A stretch of DNA of 64,000 bases from Amphiura filiformis (taxonomy: Eukaryota; Echinodermata; Ophiuroidea; Amphilepidida; Amphiuridae). The first letter of the stretch is position 1. The number at the start of each line of letters is the position of its first letter. Under the pieces are notes generated by a model. It was given only the letters and a program-made list of their open reading frames with translations, did no database searches and was not told the DNA's origin. Position numbers and translations under genes: made by a program. Location: positions 33,877,548 through 33,941,547 of the forward strand of contig NC_092641.1 in assembly GCF_039555335.1 (NCBI RefSeq), written 5' to 3'. This document shows, in pieces, positions 21,209 through 32,500 of the stretch.

Positions 21209-21540
21209 AGTACAGGGAACCCATACCATAGTGGCTCTGCACAAAAAAAATGATTGGGCAGCGCCAATACCGATCATACCGTAGGTATGCCAGGTGAATT
21301 CAAATTTGCCATCAAACTGCATCATTTTATATATCAAATTAAAGCCCTTGAGTGAAGAAAGCCAACACTGAAAACCTTTTTGTCATAGCACTTTCCGTAG
21401 CAAAGCTACATCTAGTCAAAGATTGACTTTCATCAAAAAGATTCAGCTAGCAAAATTCCCCAAAAAAGCATTTCGGGGGTGTTTCTAGATCTTAGTCTCA
21501 TGACGATAGCAGCTTTTTTTAATGGAACCCTTACCATAAG

Positions 21541-21785
21541 TCGAGGCTAAATAAGCCTTACCTTAGCCTCAACTTGGCCTCGATATCTTTTGAGGCTAAA
21601 AATTAACCTCAACTTAGCCATCGAGGCTAAGAAATTAACCTTATCGGTGACAAGGCTAAGAAATTAACCTCGTCTTAGCCTGAAATGTTTTTGAGGCTAA
21701 AAAATTAACCTCGTCTTGGCCTGCTTTAATTTTGAGGCTAAAATTAACCTCGACTTTTTTGAGGCTATTATTAGCCTCAAAAATA
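21541..21785 (+). repeat. Left GAGGCTAA...TTAACCTC array
   Basis: About seven units of ~27-42 bp. Each is itself near-palindromic: GAGGCTAA, a short A/T spacer, then TTAACCTC, followed by a spacer. The ends read GAGGCTATTATTAGCCTC. Confidence 0.9.
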
Positions 21786-22129
21786 TGGTCACATGATAGG
21801 TCAGAGGTCACCAACTGTCAGGGAGCAGACTTACTGTATGCTGCTCAGAATTGCCAATAATTTTGAAAAATTAACAGTTTAAAGGGCATTTTAGGCTTTT
21901 TTACTGATGCCTAGTTCATGGGGAGCATAGCAACCATGTCTCTGGAAGAAAAATCAGCTTTTCGTAAGTTTCAAAGTCTGTATTTTATTGCTTCTTTTTC
22001 ATCAAGAAATATGGCCTTTTTGAGGTTGTTGAATTCAACAGACATGCATGTATTGTAGTCTGCAGACATGTATACTGCAGTTTGATGCTGGCTGACCCTG
22101 GTGAAAACGTGTAACTGCACTGATGTTGT

Positions 22130-22880
22130 TAGGGTGTTATGTTAATTGATGTTTGGGGATGTTTGTACTTTAAATTGGGGGTGGGTTATTTAGAGAGTTC
22201 AAATATGGTGAGTTAATGTTGTTGGGAAAGTTCAAATAATGAAATAAGGTTGTCATATTGGAAGTGTTATGTTTGGTATTTGGGATGAAGTGGTGTGCAT
22301 GCAATATATGTCAATGTATTGGAGATGTTTCTACTTTGAAGTGGGGAGGGTCATCTGGAGAGTTCAAGTGTGGTGAGTTTTCACCTACACCCGATTTGAA
22401 AGAGTTATATGCGGGAGTTCTATTTGGTAAAAGTTGAGATGTGGACATGTGGTATGGGGATGTTTGTACTTTTAAGTGGGGGATGGTCATTTTGAGAGTT
22501 CTTATGGTGAGTTGTCACCTTCAGCATATTAAAAGAGTTGTTTGGTGACATTGGGATATGGTGTGTCATAAAGATAAACTCTTCCAATACGCTAAAGGTG
22601 ACAACTCTACATATTTGAACTCTCCAAATTACCCCCTCCCCACTTCAAAATACAACTGTCCCATAACATTGACAGCACACCATATCCCAACTTTACAAAC
22701 AAAACTTTCCAATACTAGTATGCTCAAGGTGACAATTAACTTGCACCATATTGGAACTCTTACCAAATGACAACTCACCATAGTTGGATTTTCCAATTGA
22801 CAACTCACCATATTGGAACTCTCCAAATGCAACTCACCAAATAACCCTACCCCCACTTCATAACACCCAAAAAATATCAG
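22130..22880. repeat. Inner inverted array of GAGAGTTC / GGTGAGTT motifs
   Basis: The left half has three direct repeats (about 22156, 22321 and 22456) of GATGTTTGTACTTT..GTGGG..GAGAGTTC..GGTGAGTT. The right half (22600-22870) has the inverse set AACTCACCATATTGGAACTC, CCCCACTTCA and AGGTGACAA. The turn is near 22555. Confidence 0.82.
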
Positions 22881-22943
22881 TAACACTTATCACCTAGCTG
22901 GATCAATAAATAGCCCAACCGTCCCTGCATGCATGTAATGTTT

Positions 22944-23330
22944 AGCCTCGTAAAATAGCCTCAAATGATTAGCCTTGTCTTAATTAGCTTAGCCTCTAAA
23001 TATTGCGAGGCTTAACTAATTTAAATAATTAGGCTAATTTTCAGGCTAAGGCGAGGCTAAGATGAGGCTAAGACAAGGCTAATTATTATGAGGCTAATAT
23101 TCCGAGGCTAATATTTTGAGGCTAATAATGTGAGGCTAATGATACAAGGCTAATTATTTGAGGCTAATTATGCTAATTATTTGAGGCTTATCTAATTTAA
23201 ATAATTAGGCTAATTTTCAGGCTAAGGTGAGGCTAAGATAAGGCTAAGACGAGGCTAAGGATATTAAGGCTATCACGAGGCTTATTTTCTGAGGTTAAGT
23301 TGAGGCTTAGATAAGGCCTCGACCTTTGGT
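22944..23330 (+). repeat. Right GAGGCTAA array
   Basis: Twenty or so copies of (G/C)(A)AGGCTAA at ~17-18 bp spacing, for example GAGGCTAATATTCCGAGGCT. A block AATTTAAATAATTAGGCTAA then TTTTCAGGCTAAGG occurs twice (about 23018 and 23188), showing local duplication. Confidence 0.9.
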
Positions 23331-23552
23331 AAGGGAACTGCTATCAAAATCCCTCTGAAATTCCATGTGCGAGTCTCTCATCACCAAAAAAAATCATATA
23401 TTTGGGTCAAGTGAAGTAGACAACATATTTATGTAGGTTTCCTTGAGCAAGCGGTTCTTTTAAATTTCAATGTAAATTTGCATTGCCGGTTTAGGCCATT
23501 TTGGCTGACTCTAGCAAATGTGTTAACTGACGTTTCCCTCTCATACCTATAG

Positions 23553-23738
23553 TAGGAATTCCAATCGAATGAACGCAGCTTTCAATAGCTGTACTCGATC
23601 CAACCGCGACCGTATATCGCGTATTTCAAACTTCAAACACGTATTTCTGCGTTAATCACGCACAGTCGCACACGCTGGCGTACATCGCAAAAAAACCTCA
23701 CGCTATTGAAAGCTGCGCTCATTCAATTCGAATTCCTA
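23553..23738. mobile_element. MITE, 186 bp, 37-bp TIRs
   Basis: TAGGAATTCCAATCGAATGA then ACGCAGCTTTCAATAGC at the left pairs with GCTATTGAAAGCTGCGCTCA then TTCAATTCGAATTCCTA at the right. The interior is CpG-rich (ACGCACAGTCGCACACG). Confidence 0.92.
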
Positions 23739-23812
23739 TACATACCGATCAAATGATGTGTCTGTTTTGCCCAGTTTTTTTAAGTTTGCGTTGCGAACTA
23801 GATTGGGAATTA

Positions 23813-23952
23813 TGCTGGTTTCATACTACCCTGACGCTTGCCGCCTTAGGCTTAGCGGCGTGGCGCACACGCATTGCAGAAATGCCCTGCAGGAAAGTAT
23901 GCTGGAGGCTTTAGTCTAAGCAAGCGGCAGGGTAGTAAGTATGAAACCAGCA
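23813..23952. mobile_element. MITE TGCTGGTTTCATACTACC, 140 bp
   Basis: TGCTGGTTTCATACTACCCT then GACGCTTG pairs with CAAGCGGCAGGGTAGTAAGT then ATGAAACCAGCA. The phrase TTCATACTACC is shared with the termini of the element at 25566, suggesting related families. Confidence 0.9.
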
Positions 23953-24110
23953 ATCAGGGTCCTGGCCCGGGTTGAAGGGTGACACTGTTGACATTGGTCA
24001 TTGCCGATTGCATGCAGCACATGAGCAGCTGCATAGTCATGATAGTGCATGCAGCGTCTCTGGTTTGTAACCTAGTCGTACTCGTTAGTCTATTTTATTT
24101 ACTTTAAAAT

Positions 24111-24111
24111 N
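24111..24111. other. Single ambiguous base (N)
   Basis: The only N in the window, inside an A/T-rich stretch. It marks an unresolved base in the assembly. Confidence 0.99.
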
Positions 24112-24619
24112 TATAAAAATTATCTGTATCCACACAAGTGACACAATACTTACAAATCTTCACACAATCACGCAACCACACAGCTAGCCATCGTTGAAAT
24201 AAAAGCAAAATCCATTGCCGTGCTGGTGACGCACTACCGCCGACATGCATGACATGGCTGGATCAGCAGCGAGATGAGCGAGTCAGCGAAACACCGATAC
24301 ATCGATTAGGCCGTCTGGCCATGCAAGGTTGCCAGTCATCAAGAAATCCTCCGTCCCCCCCTGAACGTCCTGAACATAAAAATCAGCTGGTTTTGACAAA
24401 GTTTGTGGTCATCAATGTGGTTTTATGTGTCTTGTATAATGTTAGCTTTGAAAAGGTATGTCTATAGTGATATGTGAAAGGTAGGCGGCGTAAAAGAAGT
24501 GAAGGCGATCTTTTCTTTTAGCCTAAAAATCCTAAATTTATTCTAAAATATATCATCTAAAATCGTTTACCTAGAAACAAATTGGCGAATCTATTTTTTT
24601 GTCATGATTTGTTTTGTAG

Positions 24620-25562
24620 GTTTATGTGCCGCACAAGGGTGAAGTGCTAGTAACCTCTCCCCTTGCTGTAAAATATCAAGTGTGAAAAGAACGAATTTAT
24701 TTTAATGTCGACGTGTGCCAAGAGATGTGCCTACAAAAAATTGTCATCAATTAATTCTTACCGAAAAATGTCATCTTTCATGTACCGCACAAGGGTGAAG
24801 AGCTAGCCTCTCCCCTTGCTGTAAAATATTATGTGTAGAAAGAACGAATGTCATCCGAATGTCGCCGTGTGTCATGGAATGTGGGCCTACAAAAATTATG
24901 TCATCAAGTAATTCGTACCGAAAAATGTCACCTTTTATGTGCCGCACAAGGGTGAAGTGCTAGTAACCTCTCCCCTTGCTGTTAAATATCATGTATGGAA
25001 AGAACGAATGTCATCCTAATGTCGTCGTGTGCAAAAGGTATGTGTGCCTACAGAAATATTTCATCAAGTAATTCTTACCGAAAAATGTCATCTTTTAAGG
25101 ATGAAGTGCTAGTAACCTCTCCCCTTGCTGTAAAATATAATTAGAATGAATGTCATCTTAATGTCGTCGTGTGCCAAGAAATGTGTGCCTACAAAATGTC
25201 ATCAAGTAATTTGTGCCGCGAAAATGTTATCTTTTATGTCCCGCACAAGGGTGAAGTGCTAGTAACCTCTCCCCTTGCTGTAAAATATCAAGTGTGGAAA
25301 GAACGAATGTCATCTTAATGTCGTTGTGTGCCAAGAAATGTGTGCTTACAAAATGTCATCAAGTAATTTGTGCCGCGAAAATGTTATCTTTTATGTGCCG
25401 CACAAGGGTGAAGTGCTAGTAACCTCTCCCCTTGCTGTAAAATATCAAGTGTGGAAAAAACGAATGTCATCTTAATGTCATCGTGTGCCAAGGAATGTTT
25501 GCCTACTCAAGTATCTGTGCCGCTAAAGTGTCATCTTTTACGTGCCGCACAAGGGTGAAGTG
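24620..25562 (+). repeat. 157-bp satellite, first block (6 units)
   Basis: The landmark AAGGGTGAAGTGCTAGTAAC recurs every ~150-160 bp. The first units are the most divergent, as expected at an array edge. The block ends inside a unit at the TTA where the 25566 element inserted. Confidence 0.95.
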
Positions 25563-25565
25563 TTA

Positions 25566-25788
25566 AGGTCCGTTCATACTACCACCGCATTTGCGATGCG
25601 TTGCTTTGCGATGCGGTGCGTTGCCGCACTGCCGCACTGCAAACTACTGCATTGCGATATCGCAATAAAGTTAAATACATTTTAACTTGGAAATGTGACG
25701 AGTTGCGTTGAGCTGCGGCAAAAAGTAATCGATATATCGGCATCGCAACGCAACGCATCGCAAATGCGGTGGTAGTATGAACGGACCT
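25566..25788. mobile_element. MITE AGGTCCGTTCATACTACC, 223 bp, TTA target duplication
   Basis: AGGTCCGTTCATACTACCAC then CGCATTTGCGATGCGTTGC at the left is mirrored almost exactly at the right. TTA flanks both ends (25563-25565, 25789-25791). It sits inside a satellite unit after GGTGAAGTG. Confidence 0.94.
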
Positions 25789-25791
25789 TTA

Positions 25792-26548
25792 GACCGCTAT
25801 GCCACAAAATCACACAACCTAATCAATGTCAAAGAAATATATTAACCTTTAACGTTACGCAATATTGGCACATGACACGGGCACATGTCTGCGGGTAAAG
25901 ATTCTGCATAATAGAAAGGCGCACAAAGGGTCTATCCCTGAAGTCATACTAACCAAATGGTCATTGACATGTAACCAATTCTTTGTATACCAGCTACAGT
26001 CAACACATACAAAGAAGTATATTTATTAGGCGTTGACGCAATCATCAATGCGGGAAGTATAAAACCATAGTCGCCACTCGTGCACTTGTTTGAGTCCACG
26101 GCTATTACGAAAACAGCCTTGAACCCGGAATTCAGAAGTAGATTTTGGGTTGTTACGTGCAAATACAAACTAATTATATCATGAAAAAACCCACCGAGAG
26201 GATTGCGATACTTATTCAGAGCCAATCTACATTCTGTTATTTACAAAAGCCGACGATCAAAGTAAAATTATAAAAGGAGCAAGACCAGATATCAACGTTA
26301 AATCACGGTAAGCCTAAAATCGCATCGAAAACGCCAAAAACAAATTATAACGTAGGTATGCAGAAAAGAGTTGTATTAGCAATAACAAAGTATGTGCAAA
26401 AAGATTTGTCTTTGGCATGTCGCTTTTTTGAAATATCACCAAAAATATCAAATTTTGGTTAAACGCCCCAAAATTCAAAACAAACACAAACCTTGCAAAA
26501 TAGATATATATTAGCACTGGGCGGCCCAGTCACTACCTGTCGCTGTGA
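25792..26548. other. ~760-bp non-satellite interruption
   Basis: Single-copy-looking sequence between the MITE and the point where the satellite resumes at GGAATGTTTGCCTACAATAT. No terminal repeats could be paired. A 93-codon minus-strand frame at 25944-26225 has no recognisable domain. Confidence 0.55.
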
Positions 26549-29500
26549 TTTGGAATGTTTGCCTACAATATGTCATCAGGTAATCTGTGCCGCTAAAGTG
26601 TCATCTTTTACGTGCCGCACAAGGGTGAAGTGCTAGTAACCTCTCCCCTTGCTGTAAAATATCAAGTGTAGAAAAAACGAATATCATCTTAATGTCATCG
26701 TGTGCCAAGGAATGTTTGCCTACAATATGTCATCAAGTAATCTGTGCCACTAAAGTGTCATCTTTTACGTGCCCCACAAGGGTGAAGTGCTAGTAACCTC
26801 TCCCCTTGCTGTAAAATATCAAGTGTGGAAAGAACGAATTCATCTTAATGTCGTCGTGTGCCAAGGAATGTTTGCCTACAATATGTCATCAAGTAATCTG
26901 TACCGCGAAAATGTCATCTTTTACGTGCCGTACAAGGGTGAAGTGCTATTAACCTCTCCCCTTGCTGTAAAATATCAAGTGTGGAAAGAACGAATGTCAT
27001 CTTAATGTCGTCGTGTGCCAAGGAATGTTTGCCTACAATATGTCATCAAGTAAGCTGTGCCGCGAAAGTGTCATCTTTTACGTGCCGTACAAGGGTGAAG
27101 TGCTAGTAACCTCTCCCCTTGCTGTAAAATATAAAGTGTGGAAAGAACGAATGTCATCTTAATGTCGTGCCAAGGAATGTTTGCCTAGAATATGTCATCA
27201 AGTAATCTGTGCCGCGAAAATGTCATCTTTTACGTACCGCACAAGGGTGAAGTGCTAGTAACCTCTCCCCTTGCTGTAAAATATCAATTGTGGAAAGAAC
27301 GAATGTCATCTTAATGTCGTCGTGTGCCAAGGAATGTTTGCCTACAATATGTATGTAATCAAATAATTTGTGCCGCGAAAGTGCATTTTTTACGTGCCGC
27401 ACAAGGGTGAAGTGCTAATAACCTCTCCCCTTGCTGTAAAATATAATTTGGAAGGAATGAATGTCATCTTAATGTCATCAAGTAATTTGTTCCGCGAAAA
27501 TGTTATCTTTTATATGCCGCACAAGGGTGAAGTGCTAGTAACCTCTCCCCTTGCTTATAAATATCAAGTGTGGAAAGAACGAATGTCATCTTAATGTTGT
27601 CGTGTGCCAAGGAATGTTTGCCTACAATATGTCATCAAGTAATCTGTGCCACTAAAGTGTCATATTTTACGTGCCCCACAAGGGTGAAGTGCTAGTAACC
27701 TCTCCCCTTGCTGTAAAATATCAAGTGTGGGAAGAACGAATGTCATCTTAATGTCGTCGTGTGCCAAGGAATGTTTGCCTAGAATATGTCATCAAGTAAT
27801 CTGTGCCGCGAAAGTGTCATCTTTTACGCGTCGCACAAGGGGAAGTGCTAGTAACCTCTCCCCTTGCTGCAAAATATCAAGTGTGGAAAGAACGAGTGTC
27901 ATCTTAATGTTGTCGTGTGCCAAGGAATGTTTGCCTACAATATGTCATCAAGTAATCTGTGCCACTAAAGTGTCATCTTTTACGTGCCCCACAAGGGTGA
28001 AGTGCTAGTAACCTCTCCCCTTGCTGTAAAATATCAAGTGTGGAAAGAACGAATGTCATCTTAATGTCGTCGTGTGCCAAGGAATGTTTGCCTACAATAT
28101 GTCATCAGGTAATCTGTGCCGAGTGCCGCTAAAGTGTCATCTTTTACGTGCCGCACAAGGGTGAAGTGCTAGTAACCTCTCCCCTTGCTGCAAAATATCA
28201 AGTGTGGAAAGAACGAATGTCATCTTAATGTCGTCGTGTGCCAAGGAATGTTTGCCTACAATATGTAATCAAATAATTTGTGCCGCGAAAGTGTCATCTT
28301 TACGTGCCGCACAAGGGTGAAGTGCTAGTAACCTCTCCCTTGCTGTAAAATATCAAGTGTGGAAAGAACGAATTCATCTTATCGTTGACGTGTGCCAAGA
28401 GATGTGCCTACAAAAATATGTCATCGACTAATTCGTACTGAAAAAATGTCATCTTTTATGTGCTACACAAGGGTGAAGTGCTAGTAACCTCTCCCCTTGC
28501 TGTTAAATATCATGTATGGAAAGAACGAATGTCATCCTAATGTCGTCGTGTGCAAAAGGTATGTGTGCCTACAGAAATATGTCATCAAGTAATTCTTACA
28601 GAAAAATGTCATCTTTAATTGCCGTGCCGCACAAGGGTGAAGTGCTAGTAACCTCTCCCCTTGCTGTAAAATATAATTTGTGGAAGGAATGAATGTCATC
28701 TTAATGTCGTCGTGTGCCAAGAAATGTGTGCCTACAAAATGTCATCAAGTAATTTGTTCCGCGAAAATGTTATCTTTTATGTGCCGCACAAGGGTGAAGT
28801 GCTAGTAACCTCTCCCCTTGCTGTAAAATATCAAGTGTGGAAAGAACGAATGTCATCTTAATGTCGTCGTGTGCCAAGGAATGTTGACCTACAATATGTC
28901 ATGAAGTAATCTGTGCCGCTAAAGTGTCATCTTTTACGTGCCGCACAAGGGTGAAGTGCTAGTAACCTCTCCCCTTGCTGTAAAATATCAAGTTTGGAAA
29001 AAACGAATACCGGTATCATCTTAATGTCATCGTGTGCCAAGGAATGTTTGCCTACAATATGTCATCAAGTAATCTGTGCCGCTAAAGTGTCATCTTTTAC
29101 GTGCCGCACAAGGGTGAAGTGCTAGTAACCTCTCCCCTTGCTGTAAAATATCAAGTGTGGAAAAAACGAATATCATCTTAATATCATCGTGTGCCAAGGA
29201 ATGTTTGCCTACAATATGTCATCAAGTAATCTGTGCCGCTAAAGTGTCATCTTTTACGTGCCGCACAAGGGTGAAGTGCTAGTAACCTCTCCCTTGCTGT
29301 AAAATATCAAGTGTGGAAAGAACGAATTCATCTTATCGTCGACGTGTGTCAAGAGATGTGCCTACAAAAATATGTGATCGAGTAATTCGTACTGAAAAAA
29401 TGTCATCTTTTATTTGCTACATAAGGGTGAAGTGCTAGTAACCTCTCCCCTTGCTGTTAAATATCATGTATGGAAAGAACGAATGTCATCCTAATGTCGT

Positions 29501-32500
29501 CGTGTGCAAAAGGTATGTGTGCCTACAGAAATATGTCATCAAGTAATTCTTACCGAAAAATGTCATATTTATTGCCGTGCGGCACAAGGGTGAAGTGCTA
29601 GTAACCTCTCCCCTTGCTGTAAAATATAATTTGTGGAAGGAATGAATGTCATCTTAATGTCATCGTGTGCCACGAAATGTGTGCCTACAAAATGTCATCA
29701 GGTAATCTGTGCCGCGAAAGTGTCATCTTTACGTGCGGCACAAAGGGTGAAGTGCTAGTAACCTCTCCCCTTACTGTAAAATATCAAGTGTGGAAAAAAC
29801 AAATATATTCTTAATGTCATCGTGTGCCAAGGAATGTTTGCCTACAATATGTCATCAAGTAATCTGTACCGCTAAAGTGTCATCTCTTACGTGCCGCACA
29901 AGGGTGAAGTGCTAGTAACCTCTCCCCTTGCTGTAAAATATCAAGTGTGGAAAGAACGAATGCCATCTTAATGTCATCGTGTGCCAAGGAATGTTTGCCT
30001 ACAATATGTCATCAAGTAATCTGTGCCGCTAAAGTGTTATCTTTTACGTGCCGCACAAGGCTGAAGTGCTAGTAACCTCTCCCCTTGCTGTAAAATATCA
30101 AGTGTGGAAAGAACGAATGCCATCTTAATGTCATCGTGTGCCAAGGAATGTTTGCCTACAATATGTCATCAAGTAATCTGTGCCGCTAAAGTGTTATCTT
30201 TTACGTGCCGCACAAGGCTGAAGTGCTAGTAACCTCTCCCCTTGCTGTAAAATATCAAGTGTGGAAAGAACGAATGCCATCTTAATGTCATCGTGTGCCA
30301 AGGAATGTTTGCCTACAATATGTCATCAAGTAATCTGTGCCGCTAAAGTGTCATCTTTTAAGTGCCGCACAAGGGTGAAGTGCTGGTAACCTCTCCCCTT
30401 GCTGTAAAATATCAAGTGTGAAAAGAACGAATTCATATTATCGTCGACGTGTGCCAAGAGATGTGCCTACAAAAATATGTCATCGACTAATTCGTACTGA
30501 AAAAATGTCATCTTTTATTTGCTACATAAGGGTGAAGTGCTAGTAACCTCTCCCCTTGCTGTTAAATATCATGTATGGAAAGAACGAATGTCATCCTAAT
30601 GTCGTCGTGTGCAAAAGGTATGTGTGCCTATAGAAATATGTCATCAAGCTATTCTTACCGAAAAATGTCATCTTTTATTGCCGTGCGGCACAAGGGTGAA
30701 GTGCTAGTAACCTCTCCCCTTGCTGTTAAATATCATATATGGAAAGAACGAATGTCATCCTAAGGTCGTCGTATGCAAAAGGTATGTGTGCCTACAGAAA
30801 TATGTCATCAAGTAATTATTACCGCAAAATGTCATCTTTAATTGCGGCACAAGGGTGAAGTGCTAGTAACCTCTCCCCTTGCTGTAAAATACCAAGTGTG
30901 GAGGGAATGAATGTCATCTTAATGTCGTCGTGTGCCAAGAAATGTGTGCCTACAAAATGTCATCAAGTAATTTGTGCCGCGAAAATGTTATCTTTTATGT
31001 GCCGCTCAAGGGCGAAGTGCTAGTAACCTCTCCCCGTGCTGTAATATATCAAGTGTGGAAAAAACGAATATCATCTTAATGTCATCGTGTGCCAAGGAAT
31101 GTTTGCCTACAATATGTCATCAGGTAATCTGTGCCGCGAAAGTGTCATCTTTTACGTGCGGCACAAAGGGTGAAGTGCTAGTAACCTCTCCCCTTGCTGT
31201 AAAATATCAAGTGTGGAAAAACGAATATCATCTTAATGTCATCGTGTGCCAAGGAATGTTTGCCTACAATATGTCATCAGGTAACCTCTGCCGCTAAAGT
31301 GTCATCTTTTACGTGCCGCACAAGGGTGAAGTACTAGTAACCTCTCCCCTTGCTGTAAAATATCAAGTGTGGAAAGAACGAATGTCATCTTAATGTCATC
31401 GTGTGCCAAGGAATGTTTGCCTACAATATGTCATCAAGTAATCTGTGCCGCTAAAGTGTTATCTTTTACGTGCCGCACAAGGGCGAAGTGCTAGTAACCT
31501 CTCGCCGTGCTGTAATATATCAAGTGTGGAAAAACGAATATCATCTTAATGTCATCGTGTGCCAAGGAATGTTTGCCCACAATATGTCATCAGGTAATCT
31601 GTGGCGCTAAAGTGTCATCTTTTACGTGCCGCACAAGGGTGAAGTGCTAGTAACCTCTCCCCTTGCTGTAAAATATCAAGTGTGGAAAAAACGAATATCA
31701 TCTTAATGTCATCGTGTGCCAAGGAATGTTTGCCTACAATATGTCATCAAGTAATCTGTACCGCTAAAGTGTCATCTTTTACGTGCCCCACAAGGGTGAA
31801 GTGCTAGTAACCTCTCCCCTTGCTGTAAAATATCAAGTGTGGAAAGAACGAATGCCATCTTAATGTCATCGTGTGCCAAGGAATGTTTGCCTACAATATG
31901 TCATCAAGTAATCTGTGCCGCTAAAGTGTTATCTTTTACGTGCCGCACAAGGGTGAAGTGCTAGTAACCTCTCCCCTTGCTGTAAAATATCAAGTGTGAA
32001 AAGAACGAATTCATCTTATCGTCGACGTGTGCCAAGAGATGTGCCTACAAAAATATGTCATCGACTAATTCGTACTGAAAAAATGTCATCTTTTATTTGC
32101 TACATAAGGGTGAAGTGCTAGTAACCTCTCCCCTTGCTGTTAAATATCATGTATGGAAAGAACGAATGTCATCCTAATGTCGTCGTGTGCAAAAGGTATG
32201 TGTGCCTACAGAAATATGTCATCAAGTAATTCTTACCGAAAAATGTCATATTTATTGCCGTGCGGCACAAGGGTGAAGTGCTAGTAACCTCTCCCCTTGC
32301 TGTAAAATATAATTTGTGGAAGGAATGAATGTCATCTTAATGTCATCGTGTGCCAAGAAATGTGTGCCTACAAAATGTCATCAAGTAATTTGTGCCGCGA
32401 AAATGTTATCTTTTATGTGCCGCTCAAGGGCGAAGTGCTAGTGACCTCTCCCCGTGCTGTAAAATATCAAGTGTGGAAAAACGAATATCATCTTAATGTC

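Larger units (their letters stand above)
21504..23345. mobile_element. 1.8 kb foldback element with GAGGCTAA arrays
   Basis: The outer ends AACCCTTACCATAAGTCGAGGC and, in inverse, TTCCCTTACCAAAGGTCGAGGC pair at about 21526 and 23336. GATAGCAG lies a little further out on each side. Between them are two tiers of iterated motifs, annotated separately, arranged symmetrically about ~22500. No ORF or transposase. It resembles foldback-type elements, in which subterminal repeat arrays form a long hairpin. Confidence 0.8.
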
